In this document: piece after piece, positions 50,007 through 59,537 of the stretch | How the letters are laid out: each line of letters begins with the position of its first letter | How positions within the stretch are numbered: position 1 is the stretch's first letter | Origin: an uncultured Eubacteriales bacterium | GTDB lineage: Bacteria > Bacillota > Clostridia > Christensenellales > Aristaeellaceae | Assembly (NCBI GenBank): GCA_902793325.1 | Contig: CADBCY010000012.1 | Coordinates: 1 to 63,335 of the forward strand | Direction: 5' to 3' | DNA length: 63,335 bases | Position numbers and translations under genes: made by a program | The notes under the pieces: model-generated | Told to the model about the DNA's origin: nothing | Database searches by the model: none | Seen by the model: the letters and a program-made list of their open reading frames with translations, nothing else

Positions 50007-50035
50007 TTGCATCCCGCGCGGAACCGCGGTATAAT
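50007..50035 (+). promoter_or_regulatory. promoter of adaptor-yggS-sepF operon
   Basis: TTGCAT (50007-50012), a 17-base spacer, TATAAT (50030-50035), about 90 bases before the first ATG. Confidence 0.6.
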
Positions 50036-50125
50036 ATCAGTTACCATGATTGTATTCTGTCCGCACTGTGGGCATGCCGACCGGCGGCCCGGACAGCGCG
50101 GAGTTCCGGGATGGGAGCGAGGCCT

Positions 50126-51310
50126 ATGCGCAGAGTGAGGGTGACCGGCAGGTTCTACGTGTTCCTGCTGGCGCTGCTGGTCGCGGCGTTCCTCGTCGCC
50201 CGGCCCTGGCTGTTCCCCCGGTCCAACGAAACGGTCATCATGATGGCCAACTCCTCGCAGATCCAGACCGTGGACTGCGTCATCATCCGCGACGAATCCC
50301 TGACCACCTCCGACTCCACCGCGCGCGTGGAATTCTCCGTGCCGGAAAACTCGCTGGTGTCCGAGGGCGACGCGGTGGCCAGCATCTACACCACCGGCTA
50401 TTCCGAGAGCCTGCTCAACAACCTGGAGAGCACCCGGCAGAACATCCAGAACTACCACAAGGAGCTGCTGGCGAACATCGTGGATTCCAACCTGAGCCGC
50501 CTGGACCAGGTGGTGAACACCATGGCGCTGGAATTCAAGAACCTCATCACCCGCCAGACCACCGGCAACCTGCGCACCGTGACCACGCAATTGCAGACCG
50601 CCATGGTGAACCGGCAGGACTACCTGCGCCAGAACAAGCGCGAGGACAACAAGCTGACCAAGCTGTACGAGGCGGAGAACACGGCGCTGACGAACATCCA
50701 GTCCTGGCGCAAGGTGTCCAACGCCAACCGCGACGGCGTGGTGAGCTTCTACATCGACGGCTACGAGAACGACCTCAACGCCGACACGCTGGACGCGCTG
50801 TCCATCGCCGACGTGCGCGCGGTGCTGAACGGCGGCAACCTCGCCAGCACCAAGGTGACCCGCTCCGACGGCATCTACCGCATCGTGAACCAGGACAAGT
50901 GGTACGTGGCGGTGCTGGTGGAGGGCGACTCCTGGACGCCCATCAAGGGCCAGGACGACTACTACGTGCAGCTCGAGGGCTTCGACGACCTGAGCTACGC
51001 CGCGTCGGTCTACAGCGTGAAGAAGGAGAACAACACCACGCTGGCGATCTTCGAGATGAAGGACCCCATCGGGCCGCTGATCTACCAGCGCTCGGGCAAG
51101 GCGCGCTTCAGCATCACGCTCACGGGCCTGTCCGTGGCGGTGGAGGCGCTGTACAACGACAACGGCCAGATGGGCGTGTGGCTGTACGATTCCCCCGAGG
51201 GCACCTTCGTGCCGGTGGACGTGCTGTCCAGCGACGGCCACGTGGCGCTGATCCAGCCCGTCACCGAGGGCGCCCTGCAGCTCGGCCAGACGGTGCTCAT
51301 CAAAAAATAG
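50126..51310 (+). CDS. HlyD-like membrane-anchored periplasmic adaptor-type protein
   Basis: 394 residues from the ATG at 50126 (GGGAG upstream). One N-terminal membrane helix (FYVFLLALLVAAFLVARPWL) is followed by an extracytoplasmic body with a biotinyl-lipoyl-like strand set (SVPENSLVSEGDAVASIYTT), a helical hairpin of about 120 residues and a C-terminal barrel-sandwich repeat. This is the plan of HlyD-type adaptors. No transporter gene is adjacent; proteins of this sort are often found before yggS and sepF in clostridia, suggesting a link to the divisome or envelope. Role unproven. Confidence 0.75.
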   Translation: MRRVRVTGRFYVFLLALLVAAFLVARPWLFPRSNETVIMMANSSQIQTVDCVIIRDESLTTSDSTARVEFSVPENSLVSEGDAVASIYTTGYSESLLNNLESTRQNIQNYHKELLANIVDSNLSRLDQVVNTMALEFKNLITRQTTGNLRTVTTQLQTAMVNRQDYLRQNKREDNKLTKLYEAENTALTNIQSWRKVSNANRDGVVSFYIDGYENDLNADTLDALSIADVRAVLNGGNLASTKVTRSDGIYRIVNQDKWYVAVLVEGDSWTPIKGQDDYYVQLEGFDDLSYAASVYSVKKENNTTLAIFEMKDPIGPLIYQRSGKARFSITLTGLSVAVEALYNDNGQMGVWLYDSPEGTFVPVDVLSSDGHVALIQPVTEGALQLGQTVLIKK

Positions 51311-51341
51311 CGGTTCGCCATCGGCCCGTCCGAAAGGAAGC

Positions 51342-52037
51342 ATGACATTGGAACGCGAAGCATTGCTCGCCAACATCCGCGAATGGCAGGAGCGCGTCGC
51401 CGAGGCGTCGGCCCGCTGGGGCGGCGCGGAGATCTGCGGCGTCAGCAAGACCGTGGACCCCGACACCGTGAACCTGGCCTGGGAGGGCGGTATCCGCACC
51501 CTGGGCGAGAACCGGGTGCAGGAGGTGCTGGGCAAGCTCGACCGCCTCGACCCGCGGTTCAGCATCCACCTGATCGGCCAGCTACAGACCAACAAGGTGC
51601 GGCAGATCATAGACAAGGTGGCCATGATCCAGTCCCTGGACCGGGACGCCCTGGCGGACGAGATCTCCCGCCGGGCCGTCGCCGCGGGCGTGGAGATGCC
51701 CGTGCTGGTGCAGGTGAACATCGCCCGGGAACCCCAGAAGGCGGGCATTGACGAGGACCTGCTGCTCCCCTTCCTGGAGCGCACGGCGAAGCTGCCCGGG
51801 CTGCGGATCGAGGGCCTGATGGCCATTATGCCCATCGCCGACGACCCCGAGGCGGTTCGCCCCTACTTCCGCAGGATGCGGGCCTGGTTCGACCGCCTGC
51901 GGGACATGGACCTGCCCGGCGTGTCGATGCGCACGCTGTCGATGGGCATGTCCGACGACTGCCTGGTCGCCGCCCAGGAGGGCGCGACGATGGTGCGCCT
52001 GGGACGGGCGCTGTTCGGCGAGCGGCAGTATAAGTAG
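51342..52037 (+). CDS. yggS: YggS/PLPBP family pyridoxal-phosphate homeostasis protein
   Basis: 231 residues. The PLP-binding Lys is Lys36 in ICGVSKTVDP. TLGENRVQEVLGK, HLIGQLQTNKVRQIID and GLMAIMP are invariant family blocks, with the C-terminal LSMGMSDDCLVAAQEGATMV loop binding phosphate. It buffers cellular pyridoxal phosphate and affects amino-acid metabolism. It is commonly encoded next to sepF in Firmicutes, as here (45 bases). Confidence 0.94.
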   Translation: MTLEREALLANIREWQERVAEASARWGGAEICGVSKTVDPDTVNLAWEGGIRTLGENRVQEVLGKLDRLDPRFSIHLIGQLQTNKVRQIIDKVAMIQSLDRDALADEISRRAVAAGVEMPVLVQVNIAREPQKAGIDEDLLLPFLERTAKLPGLRIEGLMAIMPIADDPEAVRPYFRRMRAWFDRLRDMDLPGVSMRTLSMGMSDDCLVAAQEGATMVRLGRALFGERQYK

Positions 52038-52081
52038 AATTACATCGGAGATTTGTGATACGGACACTTGGAGGGAAAGCT

Positions 52082-52738
52082 ATGGCGCGCAAGAAATCCG
52101 GAGGGTTTAACAGAATTCTGAACTTCATCGGTCTGGTGGACGACGAGGATTCCCGCGATACCTACGGTGAGGAGTATTCCGGCGACAACTACGGCCGCCG
52201 CCAGCCCTATACGCCGCCCCGGCAGACGAACAGCCGCGCGTACCGGCAAAACGACCGCCGTCGGCTGGAGGCGCCCGAGCCCCGCAGCCGCTTCGACGAC
52301 GGCCGCAGCAGCCGCACCACCGAGGGCTACGACGACTATCGCGCCTCCAACCGCCGGCCCGCTTCCCGCTTTGACGACGACTACGACCGCCCGAGCCGCT
52401 ACGACGCCCCGCCGCGGTCGCAGGGCCGCTACGCCCAGCAGCCGCCCGCGCCGCGCCCGCGCCGCGCCATGCAGGTCAGCCGCCGCACGCGCACGGTGAT
52501 GTACTCCCTGCACACGCTGAAGGACTGCACCAAGGTCATCGACGACCTGATCGCCAACAACACCGTGGTGCTCAGCATGGAGGAGCTGGAGGGCAGCCTG
52601 ATGCAGCGCGCGCTGGACACCCTCTCCGGCGCGGCCTTCGCGCTGGACGCGAACATCCGCAAGGCCAGCGACCGCACCTACCTGATCACCCCCACCTCCG
52701 TGGAGGTCAACGACGGCTACGACGACATGGACTTCTGA
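52082..52738 (+). CDS. sepF: cell division protein SepF
   Basis: 218 residues from the ATG at 52082 (TTGGAGGG upstream). A short amphipathic N-terminal membrane-targeting helix (GGFNRILNFIGLVDDEDS) is followed by a long Arg/Asp/Tyr-rich disordered linker (about 25-130) and the SepF core (VMYSLHTLKDCTKVIDDLIA, LDTLSGAAFALDANIRKASD, YLITPTSVEV). It tethers FtsZ to the membrane. The linker is longer and more charged than in B. subtilis SepF. Confidence 0.94.
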   Translation: MARKKSGGFNRILNFIGLVDDEDSRDTYGEEYSGDNYGRRQPYTPPRQTNSRAYRQNDRRRLEAPEPRSRFDDGRSSRTTEGYDDYRASNRRPASRFDDDYDRPSRYDAPPRSQGRYAQQPPAPRPRRAMQVSRRTRTVMYSLHTLKDCTKVIDDLIANNTVVLSMEELEGSLMQRALDTLSGAAFALDANIRKASDRTYLITPTSVEVNDGYDDMDF

Positions 52739-52749
52739 CCGGGCATGCA

Positions 52750-52785
52750 AAAGCGCCGACCCTTTCATCGAAGGGTCGGCGCTTT
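52750..52785 (+). terminator. intrinsic terminator of sepF operon
   Basis: A 15-base-pair perfect stem AAAGCGCCGACCCTT with a six-base loop, followed by TTTATTTA. It can also stop the convergent gene. Confidence 0.85.
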
Positions 52786-52798
52786 ATTTACCTTCGGA

Positions 52799-54922
52799 TC
52801 AGTAGACCATGACCTCCGTGTTCGGGATCAGGTATTCGTCCGCGCCGCAGATCGCGCAGGCGGCCAGGCCGCGGGCGAGGGCGTCCTCCCGGTCCACCAG
52901 CGTCCACTTGCCGGTGAAGCCGGTGCACTCGTCGGTGGTGTGGCACAGGCCCGTCTCGTCCTGCCACAGGCACACCGCGCTCACCAGGCCCGGTTCGGGG
53001 GCGTTGCAGTTGGGGCAGGGCCGGTAGTCGCTGACCACGTCGCCGAACTTGTAGGGGCTGGAGCCGGTCATGCCCTTGCAGATCTGCTGGCAATGATAGA
53101 ACTTGCCGTTGCTGGAATGGTACACGATGGCCTCCGACGCCGGCTTCAGCGCGACCGTGGGGGAGATGCGCTGCGGTTCCGGGGTGGGGCTGGGCGTGGG
53201 CTCGGGCGTCGGGGTGGGCGTGGGCATCAGGCCGCTGCGGGCGGCGTAGATGTCGGCCTCGCAGGCGTCGCAGGCGTCGTAGCCCGCGCCGATGGCCTCC
53301 GCCAGGGAGATCAGCCGCCATTCGCCCTTGAAGCGCTCGCACGCATCGCTGGTGTGGATGACGTTGTCCTCGTCCACCCAGGCGACGTATTCCTCGTCGA
53401 GCAGGCTCGCGGACACGGGGCGGCAACTGCCGCAGGCGTGCTTGCCGTCGGCGACGGCCTGGGCCAGGGTGTGCGACGGGGTGCCGGCGGACACGTACTT
53501 GCAGCTCCGCGTATGATAGCCCTTGCTGCCGCCCGAGTAGTACACGGTGACCTCGGCGGCGGACTTGACCTTCGCGGTCAGCTCCGGCAGGGGCGTGGCG
53601 GTGGGTTCGGGGGTTTCCGTGGGCTCGGGCGTCCCGGGCTCGGAGAGGATCGGCTCGTCGCCGGCGATGACCGCCGCGAGGGCTTCCGCTTCATCGTCCC
53701 CGTCGAGCTCCTCGGGTTCCTCGGGTTCCTCGGGCTCCTCGGGTTCTTCGGGTTCCTCGGGTGTCTCGGATTCTTCGGGTTCCTCGGGCTCCGCCGGCTC
53801 GGCGGCGTTTCCGCTGTCGGGGTCTATGGCGGCGGCGGTTTCTTCCGCCTCGGGTTCAGGCGCATCTTCGGCGACGTTTTCGTCGGCGGGCGCCTCGGTC
53901 GGCGCTTCCTCCGCGTCCCCGGGGGCTTTCTCTTCGGCGCTCAGGGGCTTCGGCGCGACGGGCGTGCGCTCGGGCGCTTCGGTGGCCTCGGTGGCTTCGG
54001 TATCTTCGGTGACTTCGGTATCCTCAGTGGTTTCGGTGGCCTCGGGGGATTTTTCGCCGGGGATCACGCCCGCTTCAAACGCCCCGTTGGGGTGCAGCGT
54101 GCCCTCGCCCAGCACCACGGCCAGCTCCGCGTCGGGAGAGGTCGCGGGCACGCGGATGTCCAGCTCGTCGTTCTCCGCCAGCTTCGGCGCGGTCGCGGCG
54201 GCCGCGGGTTTGGCGCTCGCCCCGGGCGTCGCCTTCGCCGCGTTGGACGCGGTCTCCCCGGTCTGCGGCGCTTCCGCGTCCTCCGGCGCGACGGCCCCGG
54301 TGGCCTCGGGCGCCTCGGCTTCGGGCGCGTCGGTGGCCTCGGGCTTGATGTCGCCCTCGTGGTGGGTCAGCTTCAGGATGCCTTCCCGCGCGTCGGCGGC
54401 CAGCTCAACGCCCTTGTCCAGCCCGTCGGCGGCCTGCCGGACGGAGTAGTTCAGCGCGGCCTCGCCGAAGTCGGTCATCACGCCCCAGGTCTCCACGCCC
54501 TTGTGGTAGGCGGCGTCCCCGGCCACGGCGATCTTGTCGGCGGCCTTGTCCAGGGCGTCGTTGGCGCGATCCTGGAAGGCGGTGAACCGGGCGTTCTTGA
54601 CCGGCACCGTCAGTGCGAATACGATGAGGAAGATGCTGATGCACAGCGTCACCAGCGAGATGAGCAGCTTCGTGCCCGGCTGCATGCGCACCTTCCTGCG
54701 CCAGAGCATCACCATGCCCACGGGCCACAGGATGAGCGACACCAGCAGCGTCAGCAGCACGTACAGTATGCCCGCGCGCCTGCGCCGGGGCCTGCGCCGC
54801 CTGGGGCTGTTGCCGCCGTAGCCGGACCGCCTTTCCGAACGCATCATGTATCCCTGGCTGCGGCGGTTGGCGAAGGCCAGGAGCAGGCCAGGCCGCGGCG
54901 CCTGATCAATAGTCATCTGCAT
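52799..54922 (-). CDS. membrane protein with four tandem Ada-like Cys modules
   Basis: 707 residues from the ATG at 54922 (AAGGTGAG upstream). A basic N-terminus with RRRRPRRRRA precedes two membrane helices (about 51-73 and 85-107). A long acidic, Pro/Glu/Thr-rich region (about 180-450) contains EEP and TEA tandem repeats. The last 250 residues hold four modules of the type H-x3-C...C-x2-C: GYHTRSCKYV...ACGSC, IHTSDACERF...ACDAC, YHCQQICKGM...PCPNC and CHTTDECTGF...ACAICG. Each resembles the zinc-binding half of Ada-like domains. Topology suggests the modules lie outside the cell. Function unknown. Confidence 0.75.
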   Translation of the reverse strand: MQMTIDQAPRPGLLLAFANRRSQGYMMRSERRSGYGGNSPRRRRPRRRRAGILYVLLTLLVSLILWPVGMVMLWRRKVRMQPGTKLLISLVTLCISIFLIVFALTVPVKNARFTAFQDRANDALDKAADKIAVAGDAAYHKGVETWGVMTDFGEAALNYSVRQAADGLDKGVELAADAREGILKLTHHEGDIKPEATDAPEAEAPEATGAVAPEDAEAPQTGETASNAAKATPGASAKPAAAATAPKLAENDELDIRVPATSPDAELAVVLGEGTLHPNGAFEAGVIPGEKSPEATETTEDTEVTEDTEATEATEAPERTPVAPKPLSAEEKAPGDAEEAPTEAPADENVAEDAPEPEAEETAAAIDPDSGNAAEPAEPEEPEESETPEEPEEPEEPEEPEEPEELDGDDEAEALAAVIAGDEPILSEPGTPEPTETPEPTATPLPELTAKVKSAAEVTVYYSGGSKGYHTRSCKYVSAGTPSHTLAQAVADGKHACGSCRPVSASLLDEEYVAWVDEDNVIHTSDACERFKGEWRLISLAEAIGAGYDACDACEADIYAARSGLMPTPTPTPEPTPSPTPEPQRISPTVALKPASEAIVYHSSNGKFYHCQQICKGMTGSSPYKFGDVVSDYRPCPNCNAPEPGLVSAVCLWQDETGLCHTTDECTGFTGKWTLVDREDALARGLAACAICGADEYLIPNTEVMVY
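53709..53762. repeat. 9-bp tandem repeat coding for Glu-Glu-Pro
   Basis: About six direct copies of a 9-base unit (CTCGGGTTC and variants) within the acidic region of the membrane protein gene, giving EEP repeats on the minus strand. It is expected to vary in copy number. Confidence 0.8.
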
Positions 54923-55023
54923 TGCTCTCACCTTTCCAAGTGCCCGCCGCCGCGCGGGTTTGCGGAACACACGGCGTCCGCTGCAAAACGCGACAGGCAT
55001 AGATCGACACTTTTACAATGTGT

Positions 55024-55052
55024 ATTATAACAGATAACGCATAAAACCTCAA
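55024..55052 (-). promoter_or_regulatory. promoter of Ada-module membrane protein gene
   Basis: Minus strand: TTGAGG (55052-55047), a 17-base spacer, TATAAT (55029-55024). Confidence 0.65.
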
Positions 55053-55088
55053 ACGACGATATTGTGACGCCGGTGTGTTACAAATATG

Positions 55089-56330
55089 CTACGGTTCCCC
55101 CGCCACGGTGACGGCGCAGGCGTCCTCCCGGCCGTTGGCGGTGCGGGCGACGATGCGGCACGTCCCGGGCCCGACGGCCACGACCCCGCCCCGGTCGTCC
55201 ACGGCGGCCACGGCGTCGTCGGTGCTGGACCAGGACACGCTGCGGTCGTCGGCGTAGGCGGGCAGCACTTCGGCCGTCAGCGCCAGGCGCTCCCCGGGGG
55301 CGAGCGTCGCCTCCTGCCGGGACAGCTCGACGGCCACGGCGTCCTCCACGCGCAGGGAGATCATCTCGACCTCGTACTCCAGCGCGACCTCCGCGCCGCT
55401 TCGGTCCGCGAGGCCGTCCACCCGCACCGTCCAGCGCTGGTTCTGCTGGTAGTCGGTGAAATCCGCGCCGGAGAAGTCGGGCCGGAAGATGAGGCAGGGC
55501 CCGGGCCCGTAAGACTCGCGGTTGATCGCGCAGTAGCCGTCCCCGCCGCCGGTGGCGGGCAGGAAGCGGAAGGTCATGCCGTCCGCCGAGGACAGCGTGA
55601 TCGCCGGGGAGGAGGCGGCCAGGTCGTAGCGCTCGGGGTTCAGGGTGACGGACCAGGCCAGGTCGGCGTGCATCAGCTCGGCGGGAAAGGCCCCGGCGGC
55701 GGGCCAGCACACCCGGTCCCACGCCGCGTCCCGGTTCCCGAGGTCGTGGGCGAACAGGAACACGTAGCTGCTGCCCGCGTCGGAGCGGGCCAGCCCGAAG
55801 CCGGTGGCGGCCATCATCGGGTTCAGCGCCCAGCGCCGGTGGCCCAGCTCGGAGAGGTTCGCCTCGCCGTCGTCCCGCAGGAAGTACTCGATGCCGTCCC
55901 ACAGGATGGTCGGGCGCGTCCAGCCGAGCCGGGCGATGTTGGAGGAGGCGGTACCCAGGTGGGCGGATTCGTAGAAGTCGGCGTCCATGTCCGCGGGCCG
56001 CGGGGCGTCGTGGTCCACGTAGTCCAGCGCCGCCAGCAGCGTCGCGCCGTGCTGGCAGCGCAGGTCGTAGACGGCGTTCTCCCCCACCGGGTCGACGCCC
56101 GCCAGCCAGCGGATGAAATTCAGGTAGCCCAGCGCGGAGGCGCGGGCGCGCTCCGTGAGCGCCCCGGCCGCATAGGGCGCGCGCGCCACGGGCTCGGTTT
56201 CGTAGGGGGAGGCGTCCCCCGGCCGCTCCAGCGCGCGGTACGCGGCGCGCACCTCGTCCCGCGTATGCGCCGACGCCGGCGCGCCGGCCAGGATGAGCGC
56301 GAGGAGCAGCATGCAGATACGTCTGAACAT
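55089..56330 (-). CDS. secreted CAP-domain protein with C-terminal BIG2 domain
   Basis: 413 residues from the ATG at 56330 after CCGGAGA. Signal peptide MFRRICMLLLALILAGAPAS with an ASA-HT cleavage site. The CAP (SCP/PR1-like) part at about 60-230 shows ALGYLNFIRWLAGVDPV, YESAHLGTASSNIARLG and LSELGHRRWALNPMMAATG. The C-terminus (about 330-413) is an Ig-like group 2 domain (VSWSSTDDAVAAVDDRGGVV). It is likely a wall-associated protein. CAP function in bacteria is not settled. Confidence 0.85.
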   Translation of the reverse strand: MFRRICMLLLALILAGAPASAHTRDEVRAAYRALERPGDASPYETEPVARAPYAAGALTERARASALGYLNFIRWLAGVDPVGENAVYDLRCQHGATLLAALDYVDHDAPRPADMDADFYESAHLGTASSNIARLGWTRPTILWDGIEYFLRDDGEANLSELGHRRWALNPMMAATGFGLARSDAGSSYVFLFAHDLGNRDAAWDRVCWPAAGAFPAELMHADLAWSVTLNPERYDLAASSPAITLSSADGMTFRFLPATGGGDGYCAINRESYGPGPCLIFRPDFSGADFTDYQQNQRWTVRVDGLADRSGAEVALEYEVEMISLRVEDAVAVELSRQEATLAPGERLALTAEVLPAYADDRSVSWSSTDDAVAAVDDRGGVVAVGPGTCRIVARTANGREDACAVTVAGEP

Positions 56331-56627
56331 AGGGTTCTCCGGAAACGCGCGATCCGCCACGGGGCGGATCGCCGGATTTGCACAGTCTGACGGGCGGAAA
56401 GCCGTTCCTTCGGCGGCTTTTCCCTTCCAATGATAATTCCATACTAATTTTTCAAATCCTGCTGAAAAAGGGCTTTTCAAACGGCGCTTTTTCTGTTAAA
56501 ATACATGTATGTGTGATTGGCGTGGAAATACGCCCATCACCCCGTTATGGCAGAGAAGCGCGTATTGGGCTATCCATCCAGGGCGCTTGTACGCGCCGTA
56601 AACATCATAATACAGGGGGAATTCCGT
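56331..56627. other. divergent intergenic region
   Basis: 297 bases between the CAP gene and the EF-G-like gene. It is AT-richer in the middle; TAAAAT at 56497-56502 may be a -10 box for the EF-G-like gene, but its -35 is weak. No riboswitch, RNA gene or ORF is recognised. Confidence 0.4.
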
Positions 56628-58709
56628 ATGAAAGATTATCAGGCCAAGAATATCCGCAACCTGACCATCGTCGGCCACGGCGGCGTGGGCAAGACCACGC
56701 TGGCGGAGGCGCTGCTGTTCACGGCGGGCGCGATTGACCGCCAGGGCCGCGTGGAGGACGGCCAGGCCACGATGGACTACGATCCCGAGGAGATCAAGCG
56801 CACCATTTCCATCTCCGCGGCCATGGCGCCGCTGGAGTGGAAGGACACCAAGGTCAACCTGGTCGATATCCCCGGCTTCTTCGATTTCGCCGGCGAGCAG
56901 GTCGGCCCGATGAACGTGTGCGAGGGCGCGCTGATCGTGGTCGGCGCCGTCTCCGGGCTGGACGTCGGCGCGGAAAAGGCCTGGGCCATGTGCGACAAGA
57001 CCCATTCCTCCCGCATGATCGTCATTAACAAGATGGACCAGGAGAACGCCAACTTTGAAAAGGCGCTGGGCACCATCACCGCCAAGTACGGCAGCCACAT
57101 CGCCCCCATCGAGGTGCCCATCGTCGAGAACGGCAAGTTCACCGGCGTGGCGTGCCTGCTGGAGAAGAAGGCGTTCCTGGGCGAGGGCAAGGGCCTGAAG
57201 GCCGTGGACATCCCCGCTTCCGTGGCCGACGAGGTGGAGAAGTGCCGCGAGGCGATTGTCGAGGCCGCCGCGGGCGCCGACGACGACCTGATGATGAAGT
57301 ACCTCGAGGGCGAGGAGCTCACCGACGAGGAAGTCATGATGGGCCTGCGCAAGGGCATCCTGGACGGCACCGTGGTGCCGGTGGTGTGCTGCTCGAGCCT
57401 CAGCCGCATCGGCATGGCCAAGCTGCTGGACAACATCATCGACCTCATGCCCTCCCCGGCGGGCACCGTGCTCGAGGGCACGAACCCGAAGACCGGCGAG
57501 GCCGAGGAGCGCGTGTGCGCCAACGACCAGCCCTTCTCCGCCCGCGTGTTCAAGACCATGGCGGACCCGTTCGTGGGCAAGCTGAGCCTGCTGAAGATCA
57601 CCTCCGGCGTGCTGGAGGGCTCCACGGTGCTGTACAACGTCAACGCCGAAAAGACCGAGAAGCCCGGCACCATCTACATCCTGAAGGGCAAGCAGCAATC
57701 CACCACCCAGAAGGTGGTCGCCGGCGACCTCTGCGCGCTGGCCAAGCTGCAGTCCGTCGCCACCGGCAACACGCTGTGCGACCAGACCAACCCCATCCGC
57801 TTCCCCGACATGGAGTTCCCGGCCCCCAACATCTCCAAGGCCGTGTACGCCAAGAAGGCGGGCGAGGAGGACAAGATCTTCTCCGGCCTGAACCGCCTGA
57901 TGGAGGAAGACCCGACCATCCGCGTGGAGAAGAACGTGGAGACGGCCGAGTCCGTGCTCTCCGGCATCGGCGAAATGGCCATCGACGTGGTGGCCGCCAA
58001 GCTGGCCAGCAAGTTCAAGGTGGAGTGCGAGCTGCGCGATCCCAAGATCCCGTACCGCGAGTCCATCCGCAAGCCCATCGACGTGCAGGGCCGCCACAAG
58101 AAGCAGTCCGGCGGCCACGGCCAGTTCGGCGACGTCAAGATCAAGTTCCGCCCGAACGAGGACCCGAACGACACCGAGTTCCACTTTGTCGACAGCGTCG
58201 TGGGCGGCACCGTCCCGCGCCAGTACATCCCGGCCGTCGAGAAGGGCCTGATCGAGAACATCCGCCACGGCGTGCTCGCCGGCTTCCCCGTGGTGGGCCT
58301 GACCGCCGAGCTGTACGACGGCGGCTACCATCCGGTCGACTCCTCCGAAATGGCGTTCAAGACCGCCGCGCGCCTGGCCTTCAAGCAGTTGACCAGCGCC
58401 TCCCCCGTGCTGCTCGAGCCCATCTACCACGTTGAGGTGGACGTGCCCGACGCCTACATGGGCGACATCATCGGCGACATGAACAAGCGTCGCGGCCGCA
58501 TCCTCGGCATGGACAAGGTGGGCGAGCTGCAGCGCGTCACCGCCGAGGCCCCGCTGTCCGAGATGTTCAAGTACGCGACCGACCTCAGGTCCATGACCCA
58601 GGCCCGCGGCTCCTTCACCATGCACTTTGAGCGCTATGAGGAAGTGCCCGCCGCCGACGCCAAGAAGGTCATCGAGGCCTACAAGCGCGACGAGGAAGAG
58701 GACGACTGA
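56628..58709 (+). CDS. EF-G-like translational GTPase (EF-G2 type)
   Basis: 693 residues from the ATG at 56628 (AGGGGGAA upstream). G1 is GHGGVGKTTLAEALLF, switch regions DYDPEEIKRTISIS, G3 DIPGFFDF, G4 NKMDQEN. Domain II to V follow in the normal order. The G1 loop GHGGVGKT instead of AHIDAGKT and the EEIKRTISI switch separate it from canonical EF-G and place it with the EF-G-like/EF-G2 group, whose role (elongation, recycling or stress) is not settled. Probably not the housekeeping fusA. Confidence 0.9.
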   Translation: MKDYQAKNIRNLTIVGHGGVGKTTLAEALLFTAGAIDRQGRVEDGQATMDYDPEEIKRTISISAAMAPLEWKDTKVNLVDIPGFFDFAGEQVGPMNVCEGALIVVGAVSGLDVGAEKAWAMCDKTHSSRMIVINKMDQENANFEKALGTITAKYGSHIAPIEVPIVENGKFTGVACLLEKKAFLGEGKGLKAVDIPASVADEVEKCREAIVEAAAGADDDLMMKYLEGEELTDEEVMMGLRKGILDGTVVPVVCCSSLSRIGMAKLLDNIIDLMPSPAGTVLEGTNPKTGEAEERVCANDQPFSARVFKTMADPFVGKLSLLKITSGVLEGSTVLYNVNAEKTEKPGTIYILKGKQQSTTQKVVAGDLCALAKLQSVATGNTLCDQTNPIRFPDMEFPAPNISKAVYAKKAGEEDKIFSGLNRLMEEDPTIRVEKNVETAESVLSGIGEMAIDVVAAKLASKFKVECELRDPKIPYRESIRKPIDVQGRHKKQSGGHGQFGDVKIKFRPNEDPNDTEFHFVDSVVGGTVPRQYIPAVEKGLIENIRHGVLAGFPVVGLTAELYDGGYHPVDSSEMAFKTAARLAFKQLTSASPVLLEPIYHVEVDVPDAYMGDIIGDMNKRRGRILGMDKVGELQRVTAEAPLSEMFKYATDLRSMTQARGSFTMHFERYEEVPAADAKKVIEAYKRDEEEDD

Positions 58710-58722
58710 TCCCCGTCCCGTC

Positions 58723-58753
58723 CAGAACCCCTGCCCCCGCGGCAGGGGTTCTG
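58723..58753 (+). terminator. terminator of EF-G-like gene
   Basis: A 13-base-pair stem CAGAACCCCTGCC with loop CCCGC followed by TGGTTTA. Confidence 0.7.
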
Positions 58754-58862
58754 TGGTTTACAGTGAATTCATATGAAGATGCGATAATGGTATCGTCCGC
58801 CGGGGCGCCTTCCCGAAGCGCCGGCGGCGGGCGGCCATTGCCACAGTAAGGAGCGTTCCCCC

Positions 58863-59537
58863 ATGTTTCACATCCTTGTCGTCGAGGACAACGCGAACAC
58901 CCGCAAGCTGATGGAGGCGGTGCTGACGCAGCACGGCTACGAGCCCATCCTCGCCCGCGACGGCGTGGAGGCGCTGGAGGTGCTGGACCGCAAGCATGTG
59001 GACCTCATCGTGCTGGACATCATGATGCCCCGCATGGACGGCTACGAGTTCACCCAGACCCTGCGGGAGTCGGGCTGCGAGCTGCCCATACTGATGGTGA
59101 CGGCCAAGGAGAAGCCCGCCGACAAGCACCGCGGCTTCCAGATCGGCACGGACGATTACATGGTCAAGCCCGTGGACGAGGAGGAGATGTGCCTGCGCAT
59201 CGCGGCGCTGCTGCGGCGCTCGAAGATCGTCAACGAGCACCGGCTCACCGTGGGCGGCACCGTGCTGGACTACGACGCGCTGTCCGTCGCCACGCCGGAG
59301 GGCAGCTTCACCCTGCCCAACAAGGAGTTCATGCTGCTGTTCAAGCTGCTGAGCTACCCGGGCAAGATCTTCACCCGCCGCCAACTGATGGACGAGCTGT
59401 GGGACATGGAGTCCGAGAGCGACGAGCGCACCGTGGACGTGCACATCAACCGCCTGCGGGATCACTTCCGGGCCAGCCCTGACTTCGAGATCGTCACCGT
59501 GCGCGGGCTGGGCTACAAGGCGGTGAAGAAGGCATGA
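58863..59537 (+). CDS. OmpR-family response regulator
   Basis: 224 residues. Receiver domain with acidic pocket (LVVEDN), phosphoacceptor Asp52 in LIVLDIMMPRMDG, Thr80 and Lys102 (DDYMVKP). The C-terminal winged helix (about 125-224) ends TVDVHINRLRDHF and VTVRGLGYKAV, typical of OmpR/PhoB. The stop overlaps the start of the kinase gene (ATGA), so the two are coupled. Targets are not apparent in the window. Confidence 0.94.
   Translation: MFHILVVEDNANTRKLMEAVLTQHGYEPILARDGVEALEVLDRKHVDLIVLDIMMPRMDGYEFTQTLRESGCELPILMVTAKEKPADKHRGFQIGTDDYMVKPVDEEEMCLRIAALLRRSKIVNEHRLTVGGTVLDYDALSVATPEGSFTLPNKEFMLLFKLLSYPGKIFTRRQLMDELWDMESESDERTVDVHINRLRDHFRASPDFEIVTVRGLGYKAVKKA

Noticed and set aside
53700-53770. 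CRISPR-like or regulatory repeat
   Set aside because: It is a coding 9-base repeat giving Glu-Glu-Pro in a disordered stalk.
56331-56627. leader riboswitch upstream of the EF-G-like gene
   Set aside because: No recognised aptamer core or terminator/antiterminator pair was seen.
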